64,000 nucleotides of DNA, taken from positions 157,487 through 221,486 of the forward strand of contig NZ_JAAALB010000008.1 in NCBI RefSeq assembly GCF_009905545.1. The letters run 5' to 3'. The notes beneath the pieces were generated by a model. It searched no databases, had not been told where the DNA came from, and saw nothing but the letters and a program-made list of their open reading frames with translations. This DNA comes from Cellulophaga sp. BC115SP. Lineage in GTDB: Bacteria; Bacteroidota; Bacteroidia; Cytophagales; Spirosomataceae. Within the stretch, counting starts at the first letter, position 1. Every line of letters begins with the position of its first letter. The position numbers and the translations under genes are program-made. This document shows positions 40,479 to 49,382 of the stretch, piece after piece.

Positions 40479-42266
40479 TTACGAATTAGTTTCTTCTGTT
40501 TGAAGTTGTTTCTCAAAAAGTTCTTTATACGCCCCTTCTTTTGCCATAAGTTCCTCATGCGTGCCTTGCTCGATAACATGACCGCCATCAAGCATGATAA
40601 TCTTGTCGGCCAACTTAGCGGAAGATACTCTGTGAGAAATTACTACTGATGTTCTGCCTTTCATAATTTCTTGTAAGTTGTTCAAAATCTGATGCTCTGT
40701 TTTGGTATCTACCGCTGAAAGACAGTCGTCCAAAATGAGAATTTTTGGACTTTTGGCAATGGCTCTGGCTATAGACAAACGCTGTTTTTGACCACCCGAT
40801 AATGTAACACCTCTTTCGCCCAACACAGTATCAAATTGTTCGGGGAAGTCCATGATATTATTGTATAAATCGGCATCTTTGGTTGCTTGAATGACTTGCT
40901 CATCAGACATATCTAGGCTACCAAAACGTACATTGTTTTTGATAGAATCAGAAAACAAGAATACATCTTGAGGTACATAACCGATTTGACCACGGAGACT
41001 CTGTACATTCCATTCTTTTAATTCAAAACCATCTACTTTGATTTGACCTTCCGTGGTATCGTACATTCTACAAAGCAAGTTTGCAACGGTACTTTTACCT
41101 GATCCTGTAGTACCTAAAATAGCCACTGATTCTCCAGCCTTTACATGCATACTAAAATCATGTAGCGCTTCAATTCCTGAATCTGGATATACAAATCTTA
41201 CATGGTTTATGTCAATCGCTCCTTCGATGGGCTGCGAAATATCTTTTGTTGAAACAATATCAGTTTTGATATTCAAAAATTCATTGATACGTTGCTGTGA
41301 AGCTGCCGCACGTTGGATTTGAGAAGTTGTCCAACCCAAAGCAATCATCGGCCATGTGAGCATATACACATACATGATAAACTCTGTGATACTGCCGGGA
41401 GTAAGGCGACCAGCCATTACTTCTTGTCCACCAATATACACAACCAATACAGAACTCAAACCTGCCAAAATAGAAACCAATGGCGTAAATAGAGAATCAA
41501 CTTTTACCAAATCCAATGATTTTTCACGATAAATATTCGATTGTTTCGTAAAGGCTACTGTAGACGGCTCTTCCTGAACAAAAGCTTTTAACACTCTAAT
41601 CCCCGAAAAAGCTTCCTGTACAAAAGTGGATATTTTGGAAAGATTGGCTTGTATCTCTTCTGATTTACGAATGATAATAGTATTGACAAAATAGATACTC
41701 CCCGACAAAAATGGCACAGGTAATAGTACATACCAAGTTAGCTTGGCATTCACTGAAAGCATATATCCAACCACCAAAATAAATACCGAAATTAGGTTGA
41801 GTCCGTACATCAAACTTGGCCCTACGTACATTCTTACTTTGCCGACATCCTCCGAAATACGAGCCATTAAATCACCCGTATTGTTTTTACGATAAAAACT
41901 CAAAGGCAAAGTTTGATAATGATGATAAATTTCATTTTTGAGGTCATACTCAATATGGCGCGACATCACGATGAGGGTTTGTCTTACAAAAAATAAGAAA
42001 ATCCCTTTGAGTAATGCCATGATGAGAATCAAAGAACCATAGAGCAAAATCGAGAAAGCAAATATTTCATATACGACGGTTTGTGCGCCAAATCCATCAT
42101 ACAGAAAATAAAGAGAGATTGTTTCTTTTACTAAATCTAAAGCGTAGCGAACAATTTGGGCAGGCACTACTCCAAACAAATTGGAGATAAATGTAAAAAG
42201 CGTACCCAGAATCAAATACCACTTATATTGGAAGAAATACTTATTGAGATGTTTTAATGCTTTCAT
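40479..42266 (-). CDS. ABC exporter, fused permease-ATPase (MsbA/multidrug type)
   Basis: A half-transporter of 595 residues with six membrane segments (about 15-320) and an ATP-binding domain (about 340-585). The ATPase has Walker A GTTGSGKST, the Q-loop in IGYVPQDVFLFSDS, signature LSGGQKQR, Walker B ILILDDCLSAVD (with DD in place of the usual DE) and a switch His in VISHRVSS. It works as a homodimer or with a second half-transporter encoded elsewhere; cargo (lipid, drug or peptide) is unknown. The presence of Asp where the catalytic Glu is usual (DDCLSAVD) occurs in one site of heterodimeric exporters. Confidence 0.94.
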   Translation of the reverse strand: MKALKHLNKYFFQYKWYLILGTLFTFISNLFGVVPAQIVRYALDLVKETISLYFLYDGFGAQTVVYEIFAFSILLYGSLILIMALLKGIFLFFVRQTLIVMSRHIEYDLKNEIYHHYQTLPLSFYRKNNTGDLMARISEDVGKVRMYVGPSLMYGLNLISVFILVVGYMLSVNAKLTWYVLLPVPFLSGSIYFVNTIIIRKSEEIQANLSKISTFVQEAFSGIRVLKAFVQEEPSTVAFTKQSNIYREKSLDLVKVDSLFTPLVSILAGLSSVLVVYIGGQEVMAGRLTPGSITEFIMYVYMLTWPMIALGWTTSQIQRAAASQQRINEFLNIKTDIVSTKDISQPIEGAIDINHVRFVYPDSGIEALHDFSMHVKAGESVAILGTTGSGKSTVANLLCRMYDTTEGQIKVDGFELKEWNVQSLRGQIGYVPQDVFLFSDSIKNNVRFGSLDMSDEQVIQATKDADLYNNIMDFPEQFDTVLGERGVTLSGGQKQRLSIARAIAKSPKILILDDCLSAVDTKTEHQILNNLQEIMKGRTSVVISHRVSSAKLADKIIMLDGGHVIEQGTHEELMAKEGAYKELFEKQLQTEETNS

Positions 42267-42644
42267 GTATAATTAACCAATGTCCATTCGCAATAGTTTC
42301 CAGCGATGTCGATACATTGATATGTTTTTGGGTCTATTGTACAATCTTCTACAAACATAATTAGATGATTGTGGATTTCGGATATTTGATTTTGTTTTTT
42401 TGCTTATCCCTCATAATTGAATGGGTACTCCCTGAGGTTTTGAGTTGATTTAGAAAGAATTGCGAAAAGAATGGACAATTTTGAGAGTTAATCTTCCAAA
42501 TGCGAAAATCACTATTCAAAATCGAAGCTTTTTTTCTTTTTACTAATGTATGTTTCTAAAAAAAATACTAATTTTGCACACTGAATTTCAGCGCCAAGGT
42601 ATGGTGCAGTTAAAAATTTACAAAAAACGTTCTTTGCATATCCA
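42267..42644. other. 378-bp divergent promoter region
   Basis: Spacer between the ABC exporter and nusB genes. A TAATTTTG candidate promoter element lies at 42569-42576; otherwise I see nothing. Confidence 0.5.
42569..42576 (+). promoter_or_regulatory. Candidate -7 element of nusB
   Basis: TAATTTTG (TAnnTTTG), 68 bases before the nusB ATG. A -33 TTTG is not evident at normal spacing. Confidence 0.4.
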
Positions 42645-43802
42645 ATGGTCAACCGACGCTTACTCCGTACAAAAGCATTCCAAACTATCTATGCCTTCCG
42701 CACAGTGGAACGTGCCAATTATCAATTAGCCTTCGATTATATTGCCGAGCAATTTTTACCAAATCTTGATTTAATGATTCCGAAAGAAGAACAGATGCCT
42801 AAACTTGAAGGTTTACGCAAGCTGGCTGAACTCTATTTCGAAGAATTGTTCAAGGGTGAGGTTAAAGCTGAGGATATTCCTGCTGACTCGAAAAATGCAG
42901 GAAGACAAGCATTAGCAATTTATCGCGATGCGGTAAAACGCGACCGTGTGCGTATCAAGCACGCTATGATTGAAGAAGTAGAAAAAATCTATGATAATTA
43001 TTTGAAATTACTTTTGTTGTTGGTCGAATTGGCAGATGTTGCCGTTTGGGACGAACAACGTCGCCTTTTGGAAAGTGAACATAAAACTTCTCGTTTTGGC
43101 GAAAACCAAGTAATTCTTGCCCTTCGTAATCTTCCTAACTTCGAAAACGAAATTATCAGACGTGACCTTCGTTGGACAGAAGATGACCAAAACTTTATCC
43201 GTAAACTTTTCTTGGATGCTGTTTTGCCAGATACCGAATTCCAATCGTACCTTCGTACATCAAAGCATAATTTTGAAGAAGATTTAGCCATTGTTGTACA
43301 TATTCTTAAGACTTTCATTTTGAAACATCACTCTGTGGTGGCGTATTTTGAAGAAAAAGACTTAAATTGGGGCGAGAATAAAGATGTTTTGAAAAGCTTA
43401 ACAACGAAGACTTTCAAAATCCAAAACATCGCTGAATTGGTGTTACAGCCATTAGCCTTGAATTGGGACGACGATAAATTTTACTTTACCGACCTATTTG
43501 ACCAAACGCTTAACAATGACGATGAATATGAAAAAATCATCATTGAGCAAACCAAAAACTGGGAAGCTGACCGTTTGGCAATGACCGACATGATTATCTT
43601 GAAAATGGGCTTGGCCGAAATGATTCATTTCTCAAGTATCCCAGTAAAAGTGTCTATCAACGAATACATCGAGCTTGCTAAAAATTACTCGACGCCAAAA
43701 TCGGGACAATTTGTGAACGGTTTGTTAGATGTACTTTCTCAAAAACTTGCTGAGGACGGTATCGTTCGTAAGTCTGGTCGTGGTTTGATTGATAATAAAT
43801 AA
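42645..43802 (+). CDS. nusB: Transcription antitermination factor NusB, long Bacteroidota form
   Basis: NusB binds boxA RNA with NusE in rRNA antitermination and ribosome assembly. This 385-residue form is typical of Bacteroidota, more than twice the proteobacterial length. The N-terminus is NRRLLRTKAFQTIYAF; the true NusB core is at the C-terminus (NWEADRLAMTDMIILKMGLAEMIHF, then VSINEYIELAKNYSTPKSGQFVNGLLD). The middle is a helical extension found throughout the phylum. It opens the cluster nusB, ytxH-like, DUF1573, yajC, ybbR, coaE, with spacings of 62-250 bases, and may be part of one long transcription unit broken by internal hairpins. Confidence 0.95.
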   Translation: MVNRRLLRTKAFQTIYAFRTVERANYQLAFDYIAEQFLPNLDLMIPKEEQMPKLEGLRKLAELYFEELFKGEVKAEDIPADSKNAGRQALAIYRDAVKRDRVRIKHAMIEEVEKIYDNYLKLLLLLVELADVAVWDEQRRLLESEHKTSRFGENQVILALRNLPNFENEIIRRDLRWTEDDQNFIRKLFLDAVLPDTEFQSYLRTSKHNFEEDLAIVVHILKTFILKHHSVVAYFEEKDLNWGENKDVLKSLTTKTFKIQNIAELVLQPLALNWDDDKFYFTDLFDQTLNNDDEYEKIIIEQTKNWEADRLAMTDMIILKMGLAEMIHFSSIPVKVSINEYIELAKNYSTPKSGQFVNGLLDVLSQKLAEDGIVRKSGRGLIDNK

Positions 43803-44045
43803 TTTTGATTGATGAGTTGTGGATGTTGATGTATATATTCGCAACTCATTGAATAATAAAAGTAGGCGATTAGTAGCCTGGTTATGGTGCGAAATGGATT
43901 GTAAACAGCAATGTTTACGATATATGTTTGAAAATTAGATGATAAAACGTGTTAGCTGACATCAAACCTATTTTGCCATAGCTTACCGCTCTACTAACGT
44001 CTTAACACTTGGTTCAGTTATAAATCTAATTAACGAAAACAACTC

Positions 44046-44345
44046 ATGAGCAAATCATCAAAGACCTTTTGGGCATTTATGACAGGTGCTGCTGTTGGTG
44101 CGGTGTTGGGCATCTTGTATGCTCCAGATAAAGGAGAAAATACTCGTAGCAAATTGTTGTTCCAATTGCAAAAATATCGTGACCAACTACAAAACCTTAT
44201 CACTGATTTGATTGATGGAAAAGAAATTCCTGAAACAATGGCAAAATCAGAAGGGAAGAAAGTAGTAAATGAAGCTCGTGAAAAAGCGGAAAGACTACTC
44301 GAAGATGTAGAGAATATGATGAATCAAATTAAAGCAAAAGCTTAA
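44046..44345 (+). CDS. YtxH-domain protein
   Basis: A 99-residue protein with one N-terminal membrane segment (FWAFMTGAAVGAVLGILYAPDKG, about 8-27) followed by a charged helical tail (KVVNEAREKAERLLEDVENMMNQIK). The GxxxGxLxAPxxG motif is the YtxH hallmark. Function is uncertain, possibly stress or envelope related. Placement between nusB and a DUF1573 lipoprotein is conserved in many Bacteroidota genomes to my knowledge. A terminator-like hairpin follows it. Confidence 0.88.
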   Translation: MSKSSKTFWAFMTGAAVGAVLGILYAPDKGENTRSKLLFQLQKYRDQLQNLITDLIDGKEIPETMAKSEGKKVVNEAREKAERLLEDVENMMNQIKAKA

Positions 44346-44359
44346 TAGAACTCAAAAAT

Positions 44360-44406
44360 ACAGACGGTTGGTCAATACACACCCCAATCGTCTGTTCTTC
44401 TTTTTG
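44360..44406 (+). terminator. Terminator or attenuator after the ytxH-like gene
   Basis: Arms ACAGACGGTTGG and CCAATCGTCTGT (one mismatch), then TCTTCTTTTTG. It ends 12 bases before the next gene. Confidence 0.7.
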
Positions 44407-44417
44407 CCTTTATCATC

Positions 44418-44858
44418 ATGAAAAAAATTCTTATCGTTGCTACAGCACTTGTAGCATTGGCAGCTTGCCAAAACAAACAAAAATCACCTAGCGAAGCTTT
44501 AGCCGATTCATTGGCGGGTCTTCGCCCTACAGCCGACAGCTTCCCTGTGATGCAAATTGACACTCCATTTGTCGATCTTGGCACACTTACCGAAGGCGAT
44601 TCTGTCGTTCATACCTACAAATTCAAAAATACTGGTAACATGCCGTTGGTAATTAGTAATGTTAGTACTTCTTGTGGTTGTACTACACCTTCTTATTCAA
44701 CACAGCCAGTAGCTCCGGGTGAACAAGGCTTTATTACGGTGAAGTTTAACAGTAAAAATAAAGAAGGTAAACAGAATAAAACCATCACGGCGTATGCCAA
44801 CACGGTGCCTTCCGAAAATACATTTAGCTTTAAAGTAGAAGTGTTTAAAAGAAAATAA
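44418..44858 (+). CDS. DUF1573 lipoprotein
   Basis: Lipoprotein of 146 residues with lipobox VALAAC (Cys17) and one DUF1573 domain: TPFVDLGTLTEGDSVVHTYKFKNTGNMPLVISNVSTSCGCTTPSY, seen in pieces, with the Cys-Gly-Cys motif, then APGEQGFITVKFNSKNKEG. It is closely related in layout to the secreted protein at 15268-15744 but is membrane-anchored and lacks the low-complexity tail. Its role is unknown. It precedes yajC by 86 bases. Confidence 0.92.
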   Translation: MKKILIVATALVALAACQNKQKSPSEALADSLAGLRPTADSFPVMQIDTPFVDLGTLTEGDSVVHTYKFKNTGNMPLVISNVSTSCGCTTPSYSTQPVAPGEQGFITVKFNSKNKEGKQNKTITAYANTVPSENTFSFKVEVFKRK

Positions 44859-44943
44859 GAATTTCTGAACACAAAAGAATCCCAATAATTCCCATATTTG
44901 GGAATATTTTCAAATGTTAAATCTTCAAATTGGTAAAAATTTT

Positions 44944-45255
44944 ATGTTGAATTCAATTCTTTTACAAGTAGCAGGTAGTAATATGTCATCATTGTTTTTG
45001 ATTGTTGGTATGTTCGTGATCATGTATTTTTTCATGATTCGTCCTCAACAAAAGAAACAAAAAGAACAACAATCTTATGTTGATGCACTTAAAGCTGGTG
45101 ACAAAGTAGTTACAATAGGTGGTGCTCACGGAACAATCGTTTCGGTTCGTGAAAAAACAGTTGTTGTTGAGGTTGATGCTAGCAAAGGCGTACGTATTGT
45201 ATTTCTAAAGACAGCCATTTCTAAAGATGCTTCTTCTCAATTAACTGCTGAATAA
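44944..45255 (+). CDS. yajC: Preprotein translocase subunit YajC
   Basis: Small inner-membrane subunit associated with SecDF, 103 residues from the ATG at 44944 (MLNSILLQVAGSNM). An upstream in-frame ATG at 44914 would add ten residues (MLNLQIGKNF). One membrane helix (SSLFLIVGMFVIMYFFMI) leads into the conserved RPQQKKQKEQQ, followed by a small beta domain (LKAGDKVVTIGGAHGTIVSV). It supports Sec-dependent export. It lies in its usual Bacteroidota neighbourhood next to a YbbR-domain gene. Confidence 0.95.
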   Translation: MLNSILLQVAGSNMSSLFLIVGMFVIMYFFMIRPQQKKQKEQQSYVDALKAGDKVVTIGGAHGTIVSVREKTVVVEVDASKGVRIVFLKTAISKDASSQLTAE

Positions 45256-45337
45256 GTAGTTGAGAGCACTTCATCTAAGGAAATAGAGTGGGTGTGAAGA
45301 TTTACATTTCTCTTTTCTGACTGAAATTTAATTTTCG

Positions 45338-46012
45338 ATGAAACCAAATACTTCTAAAACAGACTATCGTGCGTTTTTTTTAAGCATTTTGGCTGCAACA
45401 GTTTTTTGGATAATGAACGCATTGAATAAAGACGGTTATTCCCAAAAGATTTCGTTTCCACTTCGTTTTACGTACAACGATTCTCTGTATATCCCGACTC
45501 AGCCATTACCCGAAAAAATTACAGTACATGTAACAGGTAACGGATGGAGTTTGCTACGAAAAGCCTTGGCTTTGGATGTAGCACCCGTATATTACTCGAT
45601 TAATAAACCTTTAAAAACAAAGTTTTTAAATACAGGTTCGTTAGCCGACTCTCTTTCAGATTATATCAAAGATGTTCGTGTAAATTATGTTGTAACCGAC
45701 CGCTTTGAATTGGAGTTTGACAAAAAAGTAAAACGCACCATTAGGTTGCGTGTTGATAGTTTGAATATTCCTTTGCAGGATCGCTACATTGTTTCTAGCG
45801 TGATTAATCTTAATCCTAGTACAATTGAAGTGGAAGGTCCAGAAAGTACCTTAAACGAACTAGGAGAGACGCTTAGTGTCAAAGTACCAGGCCGCCGAAT
45901 TCAAGATAATTATGACGATGAAATAAGAATTCCACTTCCTAAAAATTCTTATCTCAAAGCCAATAAAGAACGTGTTTCGGTGAGTTTTGAAGTTGCAGAA
46001 TTATTGAAGTAA
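45338..46012 (+). CDS. YbbR-like domain protein
   Basis: A 224-residue membrane-anchored protein with one N-terminal transmembrane segment (FFLSILAATVFWIMNAL, about 13-29) and an extracytoplasmic part with YbbR-like repeats (FPLRFTYNDS ... LPEKITVHVTGNG, and later INLNPSTIEVEGPESTLNEL). In Firmicutes YbbR proteins (CdaR) regulate c-di-AMP synthase; here there is no cdaA gene next to it, so that role is not supported. The gene ends before a strong terminator, which separates it from coaE. Confidence 0.88.
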   Translation: MKPNTSKTDYRAFFLSILAATVFWIMNALNKDGYSQKISFPLRFTYNDSLYIPTQPLPEKITVHVTGNGWSLLRKALALDVAPVYYSINKPLKTKFLNTGSLADSLSDYIKDVRVNYVVTDRFELEFDKKVKRTIRLRVDSLNIPLQDRYIVSSVINLNPSTIEVEGPESTLNELGETLSVKVPGRRIQDNYDDEIRIPLPKNSYLKANKERVSVSFEVAELLK

Positions 46013-46024
46013 TTCATAAATTAG

Positions 46025-46055
46025 TAGCCGATAGTTGTCTATCGGCTATTTTTTT
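46025..46055 (+). terminator. Terminator between the ybbR-like gene and coaE
   Basis: Perfect 10-bp arms TAGCCGATAG and CTATCGGCTA, loop TTGT, then T7. It ends 14 bases before the coaE ATG, so coaE either relies on readthrough or has a promoter inside this hairpin. Confidence 0.9.
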
Positions 46056-46068
46056 ATCTTTTTATCAC

Positions 46069-46665
46069 ATGAAAACAAAACCCGTTGTTGTAGGTATTAC
46101 AGGAGGTATTGGCTCAGGAAAAAGTACTGTCGCCAAAGTATTTTCGCTATTGGGCGTACCCATTTACGAAGCTGACTCGAGAGCAAAATGGATTATTATC
46201 CAAAATCAAGAGCTCAAAAATGATATTATTGCGTTGTTAGGTACTGAGGCTTATTTGGCTGATGGAAGCTATAATCGTACTTGGGTAGCTTCGCAAGTTT
46301 TTGGACAACCAGCATTATTACAACAGCTCAATGCCCTTGTGCACCCTGCTGTGCGCAAAGATGCGCAAGACTGGGTAATACAACATCAGGAGGCTTCTTA
46401 TGTATTGTATGAGGCAGCCCTATTAAAAGGGGCAGGCGATGGTAATCTATGTGATAAAATTATTAGTGTAATTGCTCCGATTGATTTAAGAGTACAACGT
46501 GTCAAATTGAGAGATAATCGCTCAGAAGAAGAAATAAGAGCAATTATCGAAAGACAACTTTCAGATACTGAGCGAATCAAATTTTCGGATTGGCTTATTC
46601 AAAATGATGATCAAACTCCAGTAATTCCTCAGATTTTGCAGATTCATCAAAGCTTGCTTAAATAA
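46069..46665 (+). CDS. coaE: Dephospho-CoA kinase
   Basis: Final enzyme of coenzyme A synthesis, phosphorylating dephospho-CoA at the 3' hydroxyl with ATP; 198 residues, the usual length. The P-loop GITGGIGSGKSTVAKVF is at the N-terminus, then YEADSRAKWII and the CoA-region HPAVRKDAQDWV, then EAALLKGAG (with the usual P replaced) and QLSDTERIKFSDWLIQND. It follows a YbbR-like gene, as in other members of the phylum, but behind a strong terminator. Confidence 0.95.
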   Translation: MKTKPVVVGITGGIGSGKSTVAKVFSLLGVPIYEADSRAKWIIIQNQELKNDIIALLGTEAYLADGSYNRTWVASQVFGQPALLQQLNALVHPAVRKDAQDWVIQHQEASYVLYEAALLKGAGDGNLCDKIISVIAPIDLRVQRVKLRDNRSEEEIRAIIERQLSDTERIKFSDWLIQNDDQTPVIPQILQIHQSLLK

Positions 46666-46685
46666 GAGGCGTTCACGAAAGCACA

Positions 46686-46720
46686 AAAAAAGAGACTATC
46701 CGAAAAGATAGCCTCTTTTA
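46686..46720. terminator. Bidirectional terminator after coaE
   Basis: Stem AAAAGAGACTATC with GATAGCCTCTTTT (one mismatch), A-run on the left and T-run on the right. It serves coaE and the convergent T9SS cargo gene. Confidence 0.85.
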
Positions 46721-46742
46721 AACCTTTTAACACTACAATATT

Positions 46743-47399
46743 TTATTGGTGTCTCACTAACAATTTTTTGGTTACTAATGAGCGTCCATCTGCTGTCAAT
46801 TGATATAAATAAATGCCATTTGGCCAGTCTTTTGTCGATATTCTAGACTTACGTTGATCTTTTTCCAAAATCTCTTCTTTTACTTCACTTCCCAAAATAT
46901 TATAGAAAGTAATTTTTGCTTCACTTACTTGCGAAGAGATATTGAAATTAATATCTGCGTGGTCGTCTGCTGGATTTGGGAAAATATTAGATACCCAAAG
47001 TTTATCATTAGAGAACAAATGTTCTTCTGCGTTCAATGCTTCCTCTGTACGAGCTGTCTCGGCTACAGCATTGTTATTCGTAACCTCATTTTTTGCTACA
47101 GTCTTAGCTGATTGTTGCGACAATAACGAGTTAGAAAAATACTGATTAATAGCAGTAGAACGCTGTAAATGAATACCACGATCAACACGATCAAGTGTAT
47201 TCGAATAAGGTTGAAAATAAGAAAAAGTAGATTTTCTCAAAGATGAAACCGTTGATGCTGAAGTGCTAGTTTTCTGCTTTGGCTTCATATCCAAACGGCT
47301 TTTATATTTATTTTCGGTTTGGGCGCTAGCTTCAATGCTCGACATCACTGCTGTCAGCATTAATAAACTACCCAATATGTATTTTTGTAGAAGTTTCAT
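46743..47399 (-). CDS. Secreted protein with type A T9SS C-terminal sorting domain
   Basis: A 218-residue protein with signal peptide (about 1-26, MKLLQKYILGSLLMLTAVMS) and a type A Por-secretion C-terminal domain at about 140-218: IFPNPADDHADINFNISSQV, ITFYNILGSEVKEE, WPNGIYLYQLTADG and the final LVTKKLLVRHQ. The central 100 residues are Ser/Thr/Asn-rich without a recognised fold. The sorting domain directs transport across the outer membrane by the type IX system and is normally removed. The passenger is very short, so it may be a structural or adhesive peptide. The role is unknown. Confidence 0.92.
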   Translation of the reverse strand: MKLLQKYILGSLLMLTAVMSSIEASAQTENKYKSRLDMKPKQKTSTSASTVSSLRKSTFSYFQPYSNTLDRVDRGIHLQRSTAINQYFSNSLLSQQSAKTVAKNEVTNNNAVAETARTEEALNAEEHLFSNDKLWVSNIFPNPADDHADINFNISSQVSEAKITFYNILGSEVKEEILEKDQRKSRISTKDWPNGIYLYQLTADGRSLVTKKLLVRHQ

Positions 47400-47642
47400 T
47401 TCATCTAATTGATATTAATAAATTTTAAAACAAAAAATAAGGAAGGTTGTAATGATAAATTTAATAATGCTTGGTGTTTTTCTATTTTCAAGCAATAATC
47501 ATACAAACTTTATACTATAGACTGATAAATGTATGAAAAGGTTGCTCCTAAAGTAAAATTTTTTTTACGATTTACACAATAAATTCGTACAAGTACTATT
47601 ACACAAAAATATAGTAAAATATTTCAATTATACTATCACTAA

Positions 47643-49352
47643 CTATTTTTTAATATTTTTTTTAGCTAACGGCTTTGCAGGCGTTTTAACGGGGCTTTTC
47701 TTCTGTGAGACAGAATCTTTTGGTACAGGTTTAGTCTCGACAGGTGCGATATAAGCTACTTTTTTCAAAATACTTTCTTTACTAGGCTTATCTGCAATTT
47801 TCCACCTAAAACCATCCAATTCTTTATCATCTTCTTTGATTTCTTTGGGAGGCATGAATTTGCCATCGGGTTTGGCTAAAAATGCAATTTTAGAGATTTT
47901 ACTTTTTCCAAAATACATATTCATTTTACTACACTGAACACGATTCATCCCAGTAAGCTTATTCTTATCATCTATGGCAAAATAAATACTTTCTCCATTT
48001 CCATCGACGCTTACCTTTTCTACCTTCGAATCTTTGGTAAAGTTGGCTACAATCTTACGACCTTTTACTTGGTTGTAATTATTGAGGGTATCTACCGAAA
48101 CTACGAAAGATTTGCCTTTCATATTCATGACGTGCACTTTGTTATTTTTCAACAAAATGTTGATAGAATCAGCTTCTGATTGGTTTTTATTATTCCAAAG
48201 AATGGGTTTCTGATAAAAATAAATTGTCGAATCAGATACATTATAACTTAGCGAATCACATTTGGCCGAAAGGTCAGATTTATATACCTGTACCTTTTTG
48301 TACGCATAAAGCTTACGAGTTTTGGTTTCCTTATTGTCCAATGACACCAAGGTATCGGCTGTCAGAAAAAGGGTATCATTTTCAAATACATTTTTCAGTA
48401 AAGCTCTCCCAAAAACTCTGGTAACTCCTATTTTCTTGGCGTATCGCCCATGCTCTCCTGTAAGAATTGCTTTATCTTTTTTCGAAACAAAAACGATATT
48501 TCCATTGGCAATCCCAATCTCGGTAGGAGGGTCATAAATCATCGTATCGGCAGTCATGACATAGTCATCCGTCTTGACCGTCGAACGTCCTTTTAGATTG
48601 GCAATTTTTGTAATGGTATTATACTGACTCCCTGGATTGGCATAAGTGGTGTCTTTTTTATTCACAATTGTCGTGGGTGCAATAAAAAAGGCTTCCTTCG
48701 ATAGTGTGCTATATCGTAGCGAATCGGCAGTAAGTGAACCATCTTTGTCTACCACTTTAACATTATGCTTAAAATCAAAAAGTTTGGTAACTGTATTGTA
48801 ATAACCTTCACGACTGGTCAGAGTACTTTTTTTATCCACAATTTTCCCGTTGGTATTGTAGTATGCCACGTGAGAATTGAGGTTGTAATCCATCTGCTTG
48901 GTTGTCAGAATGATAGTGCCATCATCGAGTTTGACACGTCCGTTCATTTTCGCCAATCGGTCGTTACCAAAGTAATAGGCTGTATCGCCTGTGATTGTTA
49001 CCGTATCAGCTTGAATGATTTTTACTTTTCCGTAAGCTTCCAAAACATTAGTTGTTTCATTCAAAATAGCTTGTGTACAGTACACCAGAGTGGTACCTTG
49101 ACGTAGCGCTACATTGCCCAAAAGCTTACGAATTTGCATGAAAGGGGTATTTTGTCCCACCAAGCTATCTGCCTTGATGATTTCTACCTGACTTTGTCCA
49201 AAAGAAGTTGATTGAAAGCCCAAAAGACTGAAAATCATGAACAAAAGGATATACGGTTTTGAGGCAAAAAAAGATTTCTTTGTCTCAAAAGAAGGAATCG
49301 AGCCGATAAATGTCCCGATTTGCTGTATTTTAGAGTAACTTTGTCGCATCAT
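47643..49352 (-). CDS. OstA/LptA-like periplasmic protein
   Basis: A 569-residue protein with a leader after a short cytoplasmic extension (KPYILLFMIFSLLGFQSTSF, about 32-51) and repeated OstA-type beta-jellyroll strands: LLGNVALRQGTTLVYCTQAILNETTNVLEAYGKVKI, GRVKLDDGTIILTTKQMDYN and VMTADTMIYDPPTEIGIANGNIVF. Such proteins resemble LptA and the N-terminus of LptD, which carry lipopolysaccharide to the outer membrane. The tail is Lys/Pro-rich and likely disordered. Adjacency to tilS is common in Bacteroidota. The start is the ATG at 49352 (MMRQSYSK), partly overlapping the tilS promoter region. Confidence 0.85.
   Translation of the reverse strand: MMRQSYSKIQQIGTFIGSIPSFETKKSFFASKPYILLFMIFSLLGFQSTSFGQSQVEIIKADSLVGQNTPFMQIRKLLGNVALRQGTTLVYCTQAILNETTNVLEAYGKVKIIQADTVTITGDTAYYFGNDRLAKMNGRVKLDDGTIILTTKQMDYNLNSHVAYYNTNGKIVDKKSTLTSREGYYNTVTKLFDFKHNVKVVDKDGSLTADSLRYSTLSKEAFFIAPTTIVNKKDTTYANPGSQYNTITKIANLKGRSTVKTDDYVMTADTMIYDPPTEIGIANGNIVFVSKKDKAILTGEHGRYAKKIGVTRVFGRALLKNVFENDTLFLTADTLVSLDNKETKTRKLYAYKKVQVYKSDLSAKCDSLSYNVSDSTIYFYQKPILWNNKNQSEADSINILLKNNKVHVMNMKGKSFVVSVDTLNNYNQVKGRKIVANFTKDSKVEKVSVDGNGESIYFAIDDKNKLTGMNRVQCSKMNMYFGKSKISKIAFLAKPDGKFMPPKEIKEDDKELDGFRWKIADKPSKESILKKVAYIAPVETKPVPKDSVSQKKSPVKTPAKPLAKKNIKK
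49336..49343 (+). promoter_or_regulatory. Candidate -7 element of tilS inside the ostA start
   Basis: TAACTTTG matches TAnnTTTG and lies 40 bases before the tilS ATG, within the first codons of the divergent ostA gene. The nearest TTTG (49319) is closer than usual. Confidence 0.4.
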
Positions 49353-49382
49353 ATTAGAGCTACAAAATTAGCCAATAAAACC

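Noticed and set aside
45338..46012. YbbR protein as evidence for a c-di-AMP system (CdaR with CdaA)
   Set aside because: No diadenylate cyclase gene is adjacent, and the Bacteroidota YbbR form sits in a yajC-coaE neighbourhood, so the regulator role is not supported here.
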